Of a DNA stretch of 64,000 bases, positions 52,436 through 60,309 are shown one piece after another (the first letter of the stretch is position 1; every line of letters begins with the position of its first letter). The notes under the pieces were generated by a model. It saw only the letters and a program-made list of their open reading frames with translations, was not told where the DNA came from and did no database searches. The DNA is from an uncultured Marinifilum sp. (GTDB lineage Bacteria > Bacteroidota > Bacteroidia > Bacteroidales > Marinifilaceae). The stretch covers positions 1,600,923-1,664,922 of the forward strand of contig NZ_OY781918.1 of NCBI RefSeq assembly GCF_963677195.1, read 5' to 3'. The position numbers were made by a program, and so were the translations under genes.

Positions 52436-53002
52436 CTGATTTTAATTTAATCCATTTTTATTGAATAAAAGGCAGATACGAATTATGTATCCTTGTTTAA
52501 ATCAATTTTAATGGTGTTGTATGAGTAATTTGTGAGTTAATACGGCTTATATAAACAGGTATATCCTTTAAATTGGAGTTCAAGATACGCTTTTCTTTAT
52601 AAATTCAAAGTATTCATATTGTTCCAATCTTCAAGCTATATTTAGATTGTATCTTAATTTGATAAGATGTAACTTATTGCATATTATATATTTAAAAGTT
52701 AATACTAACATATTTCGTGTTTAGAATAGAAATATGCTTTTTATTTTTATAAATAAGGCAGAGTGCATGGTATTTTTATTAAGATCAAAAATAAACTGTG
52801 GGTCGTTCATCTGTTGTTTAATTAGTATGAATTAGCTGAAAACCAAATATAGAAAAGGATAAAAAGGTATTAAAATTTAAATATAATAAATTTAAATAAT
52901 CTATTACTCTTGAATTAAATCAATAAATGGTATAGTATTGCATTGTTATCTGTTTATTATTGAATTGAAAAACAGATTTTTAAACTATAATCTAAACTAC
53001 CT
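52436..53002. promoter_or_regulatory. 567-base divergent control region with a CRP/FNR-type site
   Basis: No gene is visible. The stretch is very AT-rich. At 52910-52923 it holds TTGAATTAAATCAA, an exact TTGA-N6-TCAA palindrome of the CRP/FNR superfamily type, one base short of a perfect TTGAT-N4-ATCAA FNR site. A TAgtATTG near-consensus -7 box lies at 52933-52940. The porin/nrf start codon is 80 bases downstream of the palindrome. An oxygen- or nitrogen-oxide-responsive regulator is a fair inference, given nitrite reduction downstream. Confidence 0.45.
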
Positions 53003-53458
53003 ATGAAAAAACTATTTCGATTATTACCAGTCCTGTTTCTGGTTGTAATGCCATCATTTATTATGGCTCAGCTAAGGTTTACGGGCGAACTTAGACCACG
53101 TACCGAGTATCGTCACGGCTTAAAATCATTATTTAATTCGACTGATGATGCAGCTTTTGCAACTTCACAACGTACTCGTTTAAACTTAGGGTATGCCGAA
53201 GAAAAATTTCGTGTAGGTTTATCTGTTCAGGATGTTCGTACATGGGGTGATGTTAAGCAATTAAACATGTCCGATAAAAATCAATTGATGTTACACGAAG
53301 CCTGGGGAGAATTAATTTTTAATGAGAATATTTCATTAAAAGTGGGACGTCAGGAATTGGTTTACGACGATTCAAGAATATTGGGTAATGTAGGTTGGGC
53401 TCAGCAAGGATCAGTTTCAAAAGTTGGGTCTGCGTACAAAAAGGAATACCTTTGCTGA
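53003..53458 (+). pseudogene. 5' part of an outer-membrane porin gene (alginate-export-like), interrupted by an IS
   Basis: Residues 1-135 are genuine porin sequence: signal peptide (LLPVLFLVVMPSFIMAQ), then LRFTGELRPRTEYRHG, TSQRTRLNLGYAEEKFRVGLSVQDVRTWGD and LKVGRQELVYDDSRILGNVGWAQQ. From 53408 onward the frame runs into insertion-sequence DNA and adds 16 foreign residues before a stop. If the IS and one target repeat copy are removed, the frame joins exactly to 54885 and gives a 420-residue barrel protein. As it stands, the gene should be null. It is the first gene of the nrf cluster, so it may have served nitrite or nitrate passage (inference). Confidence 0.85.
53400..53407. repeat. 8-bp target-site duplication, left copy
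   Basis: CTCAGCAA at 53400-53407 is repeated exactly at 54877-54884. The two copies directly flank the inverted repeats of the insertion sequence. Confidence 0.92.
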
Positions 53459-53482
53459 TAGAAAAAACACTTTAAATTATAT

Positions 53483-53857
53483 ATGCAAAAGTCACTACTC
53501 TCACTATTTTTTCCAGAAGGTCTTTTAGATTATTTTAATATAATAGATTTTAAAGAGGTTTCTAGCGGGAAAGAAATTTACGAAAGAAGATTAACTATTT
53601 ATTTAGAAGAAAAGAAGATTATTCCTGAGGAATATAAGGATTATTCTATCAAAGCCAGTGGTTTTATGCCAGCACGAGAAATAGAAGATTATCCCATTCG
53701 AGATATGTTAGTTAAGCTTAATGTCAAGCGTCGTCGTTGGGATGTTGTTGTTGATGGCAAGAGTAAAAAAGTAAGTAGAGATTGGAATTTGATCATTTCA
53801 GGAACTCGCATGTCTGCAGAGTATTCTGCTTTTTTAAAAGAAGTTAGTCGATTTTAA
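53483..53857 (+). CDS. Transposase N-terminal part (ISAon1-type)
   Basis: A 124-residue protein: LLSLFFPEGLLDYFNIIDFKEV at the start, then EIYERRLTIYLEEKKIIPEEYKDY and LNVKRRRWDVVVDGKSKKVSRDWN. This is the separate N-terminal region typical of ISAon1-type elements, thought to bind DNA. It ends ...KEVSRF-stop at TTT TAA. The catalytic frame lies at +1 relative to it and continues directly past this stop, so a full transposase of about 450 residues could be made by a +1 shift on UUU U. Confidence 0.75.
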   Translation: MQKSLLSLFFPEGLLDYFNIIDFKEVSSGKEIYERRLTIYLEEKKIIPEEYKDYSIKASGFMPAREIEDYPIRDMLVKLNVKRRRWDVVVDGKSKKVSRDWNLIISGTRMSAEYSAFLKEVSRF

Positions 53858-54833
53858 TGCGATCAGTATTAAAAGCCTTGAAATATATTTAGGAATAAAT
53901 GGTGATAAATTTCGAAGACAGTACAAAACAAATTTAAGTGGTTTTGATCAATGGGATAAAAAGCTACACGCCAAAGATTACCTGATATTTCCTGAAAACA
54001 TAGGTTCTAATTTAGCTCTTGATGAAACAGCCTTTTCAAATGGAGAGTTGTATACCATTCTCAGTAACAAAGATAAAAAAGGAAAGCAAGGTAGCTTGGT
54101 TGGTGTGTTTAACGGAACGCAAGCTGATTCCATTATAAGTTTAATTCGCGAACACATTTCAGAAGAGTTGCGCTATACCGTTAAAGAAGTTACTCTTGAC
54201 ATGGCTGGTAGCATGAATAAGATCGTAAGAAAATGTTTTCTAAAAGCTGAAATCACTACAGATCGATTTCATGTGCAAAAGCTGGCCAATGATGCCGTAC
54301 AAGAGCTTAGAATTAAGCATAGGTGGAAGATAATAGATGATGAAAATGCAGAGTATAAGAAAGCGAAATTAGAAGGAAAATTGTATAAACCTGAAATATT
54401 GGAAAATGGTGATACACTGCGACAATTGATGGCTAGAGCTCGTTATGCATTGTATAAATCTCCGGAAAAATGGACTACATCTCAAGAAATCAGAGCTCGT
54501 TTATTATTTGAAAGATTTCCCGAAATTAAGAAAGCATACAGGCTCTCGGATGGACTTAGAAAAATATACAATCAATCTTTAGAACCAAATGTAGCTAGAC
54601 TTAAACTAGCACAATGGTTCGATGAAATTGAAAGAGCCGGAATGGATTCTTTTAATTCAATAAAAAGAACTTTTGAAGTACATCATAAACAAATTGTTAA
54701 TTATTTCTTGAATAGAAGTACAAACGCTTTTGCCGAATCATTAAATGCTAAAATTAAAAATTTCAGAAGATCTTTAAGAGGGATTGTTGATTTAGATTTC
54801 TTCCTTTTTAGGTTATCTAAAATTTTTGCTTAG
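53838..54833 (+). CDS. Transposase catalytic part (DDE domain)
   Basis: An open frame from just after an in-frame TAA at 53835 to a stop at 54833. No ATG opens it upstream of the catalytic domain; the first usable initiation codon is a TTG at 54048, which lies after the first catalytic Asp, so independent translation from there would be non-functional. Catalytic residues are Asp in LALDETAFSNGEL, Asp in VTLDMAGSM (with TTDRFHVQKLAN following, an ISL3-like block) and Glu in STNAFAESLNAKIKNFRR. The position argues strongly for expression by frameshift from the upstream frame. Confidence 0.8.
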   Translation, partial: KKLVDFNAISIKSLEIYLGINGDKFRRQYKTNLSGFDQWDKKLHAKDYLIFPENIGSNLALDETAFSNGELYTILSNKDKKGKQGSLVGVFNGTQADSIISLIREHISEELRYTVKEVTLDMAGSMNKIVRKCFLKAEITTDRFHVQKLANDAVQELRIKHRWKIIDDENAEYKKAKLEGKLYKPEILENGDTLRQLMARARYALYKSPEKWTTSQEIRARLLFERFPEIKKAYRLSDGLRKIYNQSLEPNVARLKLAQWFDEIERAGMDSFNSIKRTFEVHHKQIVNYFLNRSTNAFAESLNAKIKNFRRSLRGIVDLDFFLFRLSKIFA

Positions 54834-54863
54834 CTAAAAAAAATTGTGGAGTAGACCCAACTT

Positions 54864-55742
54864 TTGATGGTGACCCCTCAGCAAGCTAGAAGTCACGATT
54901 TGGCATTGTTAAAATTTAAAACCGATGAAAAAGGAAAGTTTCATTTAGGTTTTGCTGTTAATAATGACTCTGAATCGTTAACAAGACAATTATATACTAC
55001 CAATTATAAAAGTATGCAATTTGCATGGTACAACAGAAAATCAGATAAATTCGATTTTAGTTTATTATTTATGAACGTTGGCCAGCAAAGAGATGAGGAT
55101 CCATCAGATCAGGAAGATTTAGATACAAGATACAGCCAAACTTTTGGTACTCACATGAATTATCGTCCGGGTAAAATTTCATTTACTGCTTCCTTATATG
55201 CACAATCAGGAAAAGACGCTAGTAATAACGATTTAAGTGCTTACATGTTTAATTTAGGAATGAAATTTCCTTTAGGTTCAAACTGGAAAGGTAATGTTGG
55301 TGTTGAAATGTTATCGGGTACTGATGATACAGAGATAGAAGATAACAATTCATTTACTCCTTTATTTGGTACAAATCATAAATTTAATGGACACATGGAT
55401 TATTTCTATGTGGGTAATCATGTAGGTAATGTTGGACTAACAGATATTTACGGAGGATTAAATTATGGTAAAGATCAGTGGTCTTTTGCTTCGGCTATTC
55501 ATGTATTTTCTGCTTCGGCAGATTTGTATAATGGCATTGGCGAAAAACAGGATAATTATTTAGGTACCGAAATAGATTTATCGGTTGGATACAAATACTC
55601 AAAAAGTGTATTGCTTAAAGCTGGTTACTCGCATATGTTTGCTAACGATTCTATGGAAGCATTAAAAGGAGGCGATAGCGACGAGACTCAAAACTGGGGA
55701 TGGGTAATGCTTGTATTTAAACCTAACTTCTTAAAAAAATAA
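54864..55742 (+). pseudogene. 3' part of the interrupted outer-membrane porin gene
   Basis: Genuine porin sequence resumes at 54885 (ARSHDLALLKFKTDEKGKF) in the frame that continues the 5' part. The ATG at 54864 and its first codons lie in IS DNA. The barrel strands are intact to the end (QFAWYNRKSDKFDFSLLFMNVGQQ, GKISFTASLYAQSGKD, FKGHMDYFY-like HFNGHMDYFYVGNHVGN, WGWVMLVFKPNFLKK). Without a signal peptide this fragment could not reach the outer membrane. No further stop or frameshift has accumulated, so the disruption looks recent. NrfH starts 29 bases downstream. Confidence 0.85.
54877..54884. repeat. 8-bp target-site duplication, right copy
   Basis: CTCAGCAA immediately after the right inverted repeat, identical to 53400-53407. 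Confidence 0.92.
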
Positions 55743-55771
55743 GCAAACCCCACACATCTAAACTTTCGCTA

Positions 55772-56371
55772 ATGAGAAAACTATTCAAATTATTAACACC
55801 ACCTCCTAAATGGAAATTTCCGGTTTATGTAGCTCTTGGGATTTTCTTTGGATTGGGTTTTTACGTGCTTTATTTATCTAAAGCAGCGTCTTACCTTTCC
55901 GATGCTCCTGAAACCTGTGTAAATTGCCATGTTATGGCTCCTCAGTATGCTACCTGGGGGCATAGTTCGCATCGCGAAGTTGCGACATGTAACGATTGCC
56001 ATGTTCCGCACAATAACGTCTTCAATAAATATTATTTTAAGGCTAAAGACGGATTGCGTCATGCCAGTATGTTTGCGTTAAGAATGGAGCCTGAGGTAAT
56101 CTTCATTCTAGAGGAAGGCAAAGAGGTAGTTCATAATAACTGCGTCCGTTGCCATAGTCAGCAATTAACAGACCCAAAACTGGCATCAAGAGTGCCAAAT
56201 CATGCTCATAGTACTCAGGATAGAGTATGCTGGGAGTGCCATAGAGAAGTTCCTCATGGTAGAGTTAACAGTTTATCGAGCGTTCCAAACGCAAGAGTTC
56301 CTCTTCCCGAAAGTCCTGTACCAGAGTGGCTGCAAGAATACATGAAAGAATCTAAAGTAGAAAACGAATAA
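55772..56371 (+). CDS. nrfH: Cytochrome c nitrite reductase small subunit NrfH
   Basis: A 199-residue membrane-anchored tetraheme cytochrome of the NapC/NirT type that oxidises menaquinol and feeds NrfA. One N-terminal helix (FPVYVALGIFFGLGFYVLYL) is followed by four heme motifs: CVNCH (49-53), CNDCH (73-77), CVRCH (124-128) and CWECH (153-157). VMAPQYATWGHSSHREVATC and GLRHASMF are NrfH-like. It lies 19 bases before nrfA, and the two would form the usual NrfH2A4 complex. Its expression may suffer from the IS in the upstream gene. Confidence 0.94.
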   Translation: MRKLFKLLTPPPKWKFPVYVALGIFFGLGFYVLYLSKAASYLSDAPETCVNCHVMAPQYATWGHSSHREVATCNDCHVPHNNVFNKYYFKAKDGLRHASMFALRMEPEVIFILEEGKEVVHNNCVRCHSQQLTDPKLASRVPNHAHSTQDRVCWECHREVPHGRVNSLSSVPNARVPLPESPVPEWLQEYMKESKVENE

Positions 56372-56390
56372 AACTTAAACTAAATATACT

Positions 56391-57902
56391 ATGAAACCAA
56401 TACAAGAATCTATAGGCAAAAAACCAATGTTGGGGTGGGCTATCTTCCTTATTACCTTGGTGGTTGTTTTTCTGCTTGGCTTGTTAGCTTCATCGATTAT
56501 GGAGCGCCGCGCAGAGTCGGTATACGCATACACTCCGGAGGTAAAATATGACCAATGGGAGCCGCGTAACGAAGTTTGGGGAGAAAATTTCCCAAGAGAA
56601 TTTCAATCTTATTATCAAACTGCTGATACTTCTTTTTATAGCAGGTATAATGGTGGTGGAATGATTGATATGTTAGAGGTTGATCCTCGTTTGGTTGTAC
56701 TTTGGGCTGGTTATGGTTTTTCCAAAGATTACAATCAGGGACGTGGGCACTACTATGCAATAGAAGATTTAAGAAATACATTAAGAACCGGAGCTCCAAC
56801 AAATGACAATGACGGACCAATGCCATCAACTTGTTGGACATGTAAAGGTCCTGATGTACCTCGTTTGATGAATGAAATTGGAGTAGGTGAGTACTACAAA
56901 GGTAAATGGGCAGGAAAAGGTCACGAAGTTGTGAATCCTATTGGATGTGCCGATTGTCACGATGCTGAAACTATGAATTTGCGAATTTCTCGACCGGCTT
57001 TAATCGAAGCCTTCGAACGTCAGGGAAAAGATATTAATAAAGCAACTCATCAGGAAATGCGTTCATTGGTATGTGCTCAATGTCATGTTGAGTATTACTT
57101 CAACAAAAAAACTGTTAAAGGTGCTAATTACTTAACTTTCCCATGGGATAAAGGTATGGACGTTGAGGCAATGGAAGAGTACTACGATGAAATGGAGTTT
57201 AAAGATTGGACTCATAAATTAAGTAAAGCTCCTATGTTGAAAGCTCAGCATCCTGGTTACGAGGTTTATATGAAAGGTATTCATGCCGATCGTGGTGTTT
57301 CTTGTGCCGATTGCCATATGCCATACAAATCGGAAGGTGGACAGAAATTTACCGATCACCATATTCAATCGCCTTTAAATAATGTGGCTAACTCTTGTCA
57401 GGTTTGTCACCGTGAGGAAACTGAGAAGTTAATTAAGAACGTTTATACTCGTCAGGATCAGATTATTGAAAACCGAGATAAGCTGGAAGAACTTATTGTT
57501 CGTGCTCATGTTGAGGCTGCAAAAGCTTGGGAATTAGGTGCTAATGAAGAAGAGATGAAGTCGGTATTAATGGCAATTCGTCATGCTCAATGGCGTTGGG
57601 ATTATGCAGCTGCTTCTCATGGTGGATCATTCCATGCTCCAACCGAAATTGGACGAGTTATTTCAACAGGTTTGGTACGTGCGCAGGATGCAAGACTTGA
57701 GTTAGCAAGAATTTTTGCGAAATATGGTTTTAACGAAGAACTTCCTTATCCGGATATTGCAACCAAAGAAAAAGCTCAAAAATTTATTGGTCTTGATGTT
57801 GAGAAATTGAAGAAAGAAAAAGAAGAGTTTAAGAAAAATATTCTTCCAAAGTGGGATAAGAAAGCCAAAGAACGTGAAGCTACTTATCAGGTAAAAATGT
57901 AA
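56391..57902 (+). CDS. nrfA: Cytochrome c nitrite reductase catalytic subunit NrfA
   Basis: A 503-residue pentaheme enzyme reducing nitrite to ammonium with six electrons. The catalytic heme site is the special CWTCK (148-152), in which Lys is the proximal ligand; the other four are CADCH (186-190), CAQCH (228-232), CADCH (305-309) and CQVCH (336-340). Active-site residues are visible in VCAQCHVEYYF (Arg/Tyr region) and IHADRGVSCADCHMPY. An N-terminal helix (AIFLITLVVVFLLGLLASS) acts as signal anchor. The CXXCK site needs a dedicated or permissive heme synthase, for which the ResB/CcsA pair downstream is the natural candidate. Confidence 0.96.
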   Translation: MKPIQESIGKKPMLGWAIFLITLVVVFLLGLLASSIMERRAESVYAYTPEVKYDQWEPRNEVWGENFPREFQSYYQTADTSFYSRYNGGGMIDMLEVDPRLVVLWAGYGFSKDYNQGRGHYYAIEDLRNTLRTGAPTNDNDGPMPSTCWTCKGPDVPRLMNEIGVGEYYKGKWAGKGHEVVNPIGCADCHDAETMNLRISRPALIEAFERQGKDINKATHQEMRSLVCAQCHVEYYFNKKTVKGANYLTFPWDKGMDVEAMEEYYDEMEFKDWTHKLSKAPMLKAQHPGYEVYMKGIHADRGVSCADCHMPYKSEGGQKFTDHHIQSPLNNVANSCQVCHREETEKLIKNVYTRQDQIIENRDKLEELIVRAHVEAAKAWELGANEEEMKSVLMAIRHAQWRWDYAAASHGGSFHAPTEIGRVISTGLVRAQDARLELARIFAKYGFNEELPYPDIATKEKAQKFIGLDVEKLKKEKEEFKKNILPKWDKKAKEREATYQVKM

Positions 57903-57928
57903 AAGAGTTCAAATTATAGGTTCAGATG

Positions 57929-57958
57929 TGCCGTCCAATTTTGGGCGGCATATTTTTT
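57929..57958 (+). terminator. Terminator or attenuator after nrfA
   Basis: Stem TGCCGTCC / GGGCGGCA (one T-G pair) with a 6-base loop and a T-rich tail, 27 bases past the nrfA stop. It separates nrfHA from the resB/ccsA genes and would reduce read-through into them. Confidence 0.7.
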
Positions 57959-58158
57959 AAAAGCAAAGATTATTTCAATCATTAAAGAATCTTAATAAAT
58001 TTATATGAAATAAGAAAAAGTGTTACGATCTTAACAGGAAATCTTAAAAAGAAAAATTTGTAACATGCTGGGTAATTTCACGATTTGACTCATAAAAGAG
58101 GAAACTATTGAACTCCATGCCCATTTTCATATATCTTTCAAAAATAATTTATACTTAA

Positions 58159-59397
58159 ATGAATAAAAACACTAAATCGCTTTGGCAAACACCTTGGGGA
58201 TATGCCGAAGCTTTTCTTATCGCTTTTGGCTTATTGTTTATTGGATTTCTTTTAGAGTTAACGATTCAATTATCAACGGTAGTTCAAATTCGATATCCAG
58301 TAAATTTGATTTTTGGACTTGGCTATTTAATATGTCTGCTAGCTTTTTATTTTACAATCAGAAAGAAAAAAATATTTCTTTTTTTATCTGGAATTCCGGC
58401 ATCAGTTGCTGCAATGTCTGTGCTTACATTTTTGGTTATAATAATGGGGATTACCCCACAGACATCAATGCATGATGAAAATTTTATTACAAAATTAAGC
58501 TTAAATAAGTTAACTACATCCTGGCCTTTTTTGTTGGTAAATTTTTATTTGTTACTGGTATTAGCCCTTGTAATTTTGCGTAAAAGTTTTCCATTTAAAT
58601 TAAAAAACTGGGGTTTAATTTGTAGTCATTTAGGATTATGGATTACTATTTTCGCAGCAGGATTAGGTTCTGGAGATTTGATTCGTCTTAAAATGGATCT
58701 TCGAGAGCATAAAACAGAGTGGAAGGCCTATGATGATAAAGGGAAATACTATGAATTGCCGTTGGCAATTAAGCTTAAGGACTTTCAAATTGAAGAATTT
58801 CATCCCAAATTGGCAGTAGTAGAAAATATATCGGGCAAGCTTTATGAAGCTACAAAGCCATCTATGATAATGATAGAAGATAGTTTAAGCTGTAAGCTAC
58901 ACAACTGGTCGATTCAAATTAAGGAGTTTATTTTATCCTCGGGACGGGCAGGGGATAAATACTATTCTTTGCATGATTTGGGAGCGGCTCCCGCAGCAAA
59001 AGTTAGGGTTACAAGTTTAAAAGATACCATATCCGGATGGATATCATGTGGTAGTTTTAATCGTCCTCACGAATCATTAAAGCTAAATGATGAGTATTCT
59101 TTATTGATGACTGTTCCTGAACCAAAAAAATTCTCATCGGAGGTTAGCATATTTACTCCCGACGGATCTAAAGAAGATCTTGTTTTGGAAGTAAATAAGC
59201 CACACTCGGTAAATGGATGGAAAATTTATCAATTAAGTTACGATGAAACAATGGGTAAATACTCTACCCTAAGTGTTGTTGAATTAGTAAAAGACCCTTG
59301 GCAAATATATGTTTATATTGGCATTTTTATGATGATGATTGGTTCTGTTTATATGTTTTGGAGAGGTAATAAAGTTAGAATTAGCAGTAAACACTAA
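58159..59397 (+). CDS. ResB-like cytochrome c biogenesis protein
   Basis: A 412-residue membrane protein. Four N-terminal helices (AEAFLIAFGLLFIGFLLELTI, LIFGLGYLICLLAFYFTI, FLFLSGIPASVAAMSVLTFLVIIMG, FLLVNFYLLLVLALVIL) and a fifth (LICSHLGLWITIFAAGLGSGDLI) are followed by a periplasmic domain of about 170 residues. A final helix (WQIYVYIGIFMMMIGSVYMFW) closes it. This is the ResB/Ccs1 plan, and HSVNGWKIYQLSYDETMG is a recurrent ResB C-terminal block. With the CcsA-like protein 39 bases downstream it should form a two-subunit system II heme synthase. Its position suggests that NrfA/NrfH are its clients. Confidence 0.82.
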   Translation: MNKNTKSLWQTPWGYAEAFLIAFGLLFIGFLLELTIQLSTVVQIRYPVNLIFGLGYLICLLAFYFTIRKKKIFLFLSGIPASVAAMSVLTFLVIIMGITPQTSMHDENFITKLSLNKLTTSWPFLLVNFYLLLVLALVILRKSFPFKLKNWGLICSHLGLWITIFAAGLGSGDLIRLKMDLREHKTEWKAYDDKGKYYELPLAIKLKDFQIEEFHPKLAVVENISGKLYEATKPSMIMIEDSLSCKLHNWSIQIKEFILSSGRAGDKYYSLHDLGAAPAAKVRVTSLKDTISGWISCGSFNRPHESLKLNDEYSLLMTVPEPKKFSSEVSIFTPDGSKEDLVLEVNKPHSVNGWKIYQLSYDETMGKYSTLSVVELVKDPWQIYVYIGIFMMMIGSVYMFWRGNKVRISSKH

Positions 59398-59436
59398 ATA
59401 AAATTGATGTGTGTTTATGGTAATCGTAAATAGAGT

Positions 59437-60219
59437 ATGATGATTTGGAATTATTTTTTACTAACAGCAGGACTTAGTTCTGTGAGTTGGATAGCAGCAG
59501 CTTTACTTCCTAAAAAGGAATTACTAAGAAATATACTGGTTGTAGCTGGGATATTAAGTATTGCGTTTTTTATTGGATTTTTATGGGCAACTTTGGAGCG
59601 CCCGCCAATGAGGACTCTTGGCGAAACCCGATTGTGGTATTCTTTATTTATATCTATAATCGGATTAATAACCTATTATCGCTGGCGATATTTATGGATG
59701 CTGTATTATTGTTTATCCATGTCGGTACTTTTTTTATTTATAAATTATTTAAGTCCGGATAATTTTTCGAAAACACTAATGCCAGCTTTACAAAGTCCAT
59801 GGTTTGTTCCTCATGTTGTTGTGTATATTATTTCTTATGCATTTTTGGCGGCCTCAACATTGGTAGCTATTTACGGATTATATCAGCTTAAAAAAGATAA
59901 ATTCGATAAAAAATTAATGTTTGTAGCCGATAATTTAGTGTATTTAGGCTTTGCATTTTTAACTCTCGGATTACTTTTTGGTGCTTTATGGGCGAAAGAA
60001 GCTTGGGGACATTATTGGACTTGGGATCCGAAAGAAACATGGGCCTTTATTACCTGGATGGGGTACCTAGTTTACATACACAGAAGATACCAAATGCCAT
60101 CGAAATACATTTCTTCTTTATGGATATTGGCTTTTGCTTTTGTGATATTATTGATATGCTGGTTTGGAGTGAATTACCTGCCTTCGGCACAGTTTAGTGT
60201 TCATACTTATAATCAATAA
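59437..60219 (+). CDS. CcsA/ResC-like cytochrome c synthase subunit
   Basis: A 260-residue protein with about eight membrane helices. The heme-handling WWD motif is in WAKEAWGHYWTWDPKETWAFITW. Conserved external histidines lie in SPWFVPHVVVYIISYAFLAAS and GYLVYIHRRY. It is equivalent to the C-terminal third of the fused CcsBA encoded at 49355-52435 but is a separate polypeptide. Together with the ResB-like partner it resembles the NrfI-type synthase that in Wolinella loads heme onto CXXCK of NrfA, though NrfI is a fused protein. Confidence 0.87.
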   Translation: MMIWNYFLLTAGLSSVSWIAAALLPKKELLRNILVVAGILSIAFFIGFLWATLERPPMRTLGETRLWYSLFISIIGLITYYRWRYLWMLYYCLSMSVLFLFINYLSPDNFSKTLMPALQSPWFVPHVVVYIISYAFLAASTLVAIYGLYQLKKDKFDKKLMFVADNLVYLGFAFLTLGLLFGALWAKEAWGHYWTWDPKETWAFITWMGYLVYIHRRYQMPSKYISSLWILAFAFVILLICWFGVNYLPSAQFSVHTYNQ

Positions 60220-60237
60220 TCTAAAATATAAAGATAT

Positions 60238-60271
60238 AAAAAACGCCGATTCCAAAGAACCGGCGTTTTTT
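60238..60271. terminator. Bidirectional terminator between ccsA-like and alaS genes
   Basis: AAAAAACGCCG / CGGCGTTTTTT stem with a loop containing an imperfect ATT/AAC pair, in the 90-base gap between convergent genes. Confidence 0.8.
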
Positions 60272-60273
60272 AT

Positions 60274-60302
60274 ACTTGTGGCTTAAAGCTTGTGACTTGT
60301 AG
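60274..60302. repeat. Degenerate 9-mer repeat CTTGTGGC-type
   Basis: Three degenerate units (ACTTGTGGC, AGCTTGTGAC, ACTTGTAGC) stand between the terminator and the end of alaS. The sequence is non-coding and resembles in style the simple repeats at 7738-7826. Confidence 0.35.
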
Positions 60303-60309
60303 CTAATAA

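Larger units (their letters stand above)
53408..54876 (+). mobile_element. Complete insertion sequence, ISAon1/ISL3-like, 1469 bp
   Basis: The element is bounded by 26-bp terminal inverted repeats (53408-53433 and 54851-54876) that match at 21 of 26 positions and share the 15-bp core TCAAAAGTTGGGTCT. An 8-bp direct duplication flanks it, the size made by ISL3-type elements. It encodes two consecutive transposase frames, an N-terminal DNA-binding part and a DDE catalytic part. Ends, duplication and catalytic residues are all intact, so it may still be active. The family name comes from recognition of the protein pattern, not a database search. Confidence 0.88.

Noticed and set aside
52493..52505. 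TTGTTTAAATCAA near the ccsBA start as a second CRP/FNR site
   Set aside because: It has a mismatched half-site and a spacing one base short; the symmetry is probably due to AT richness.
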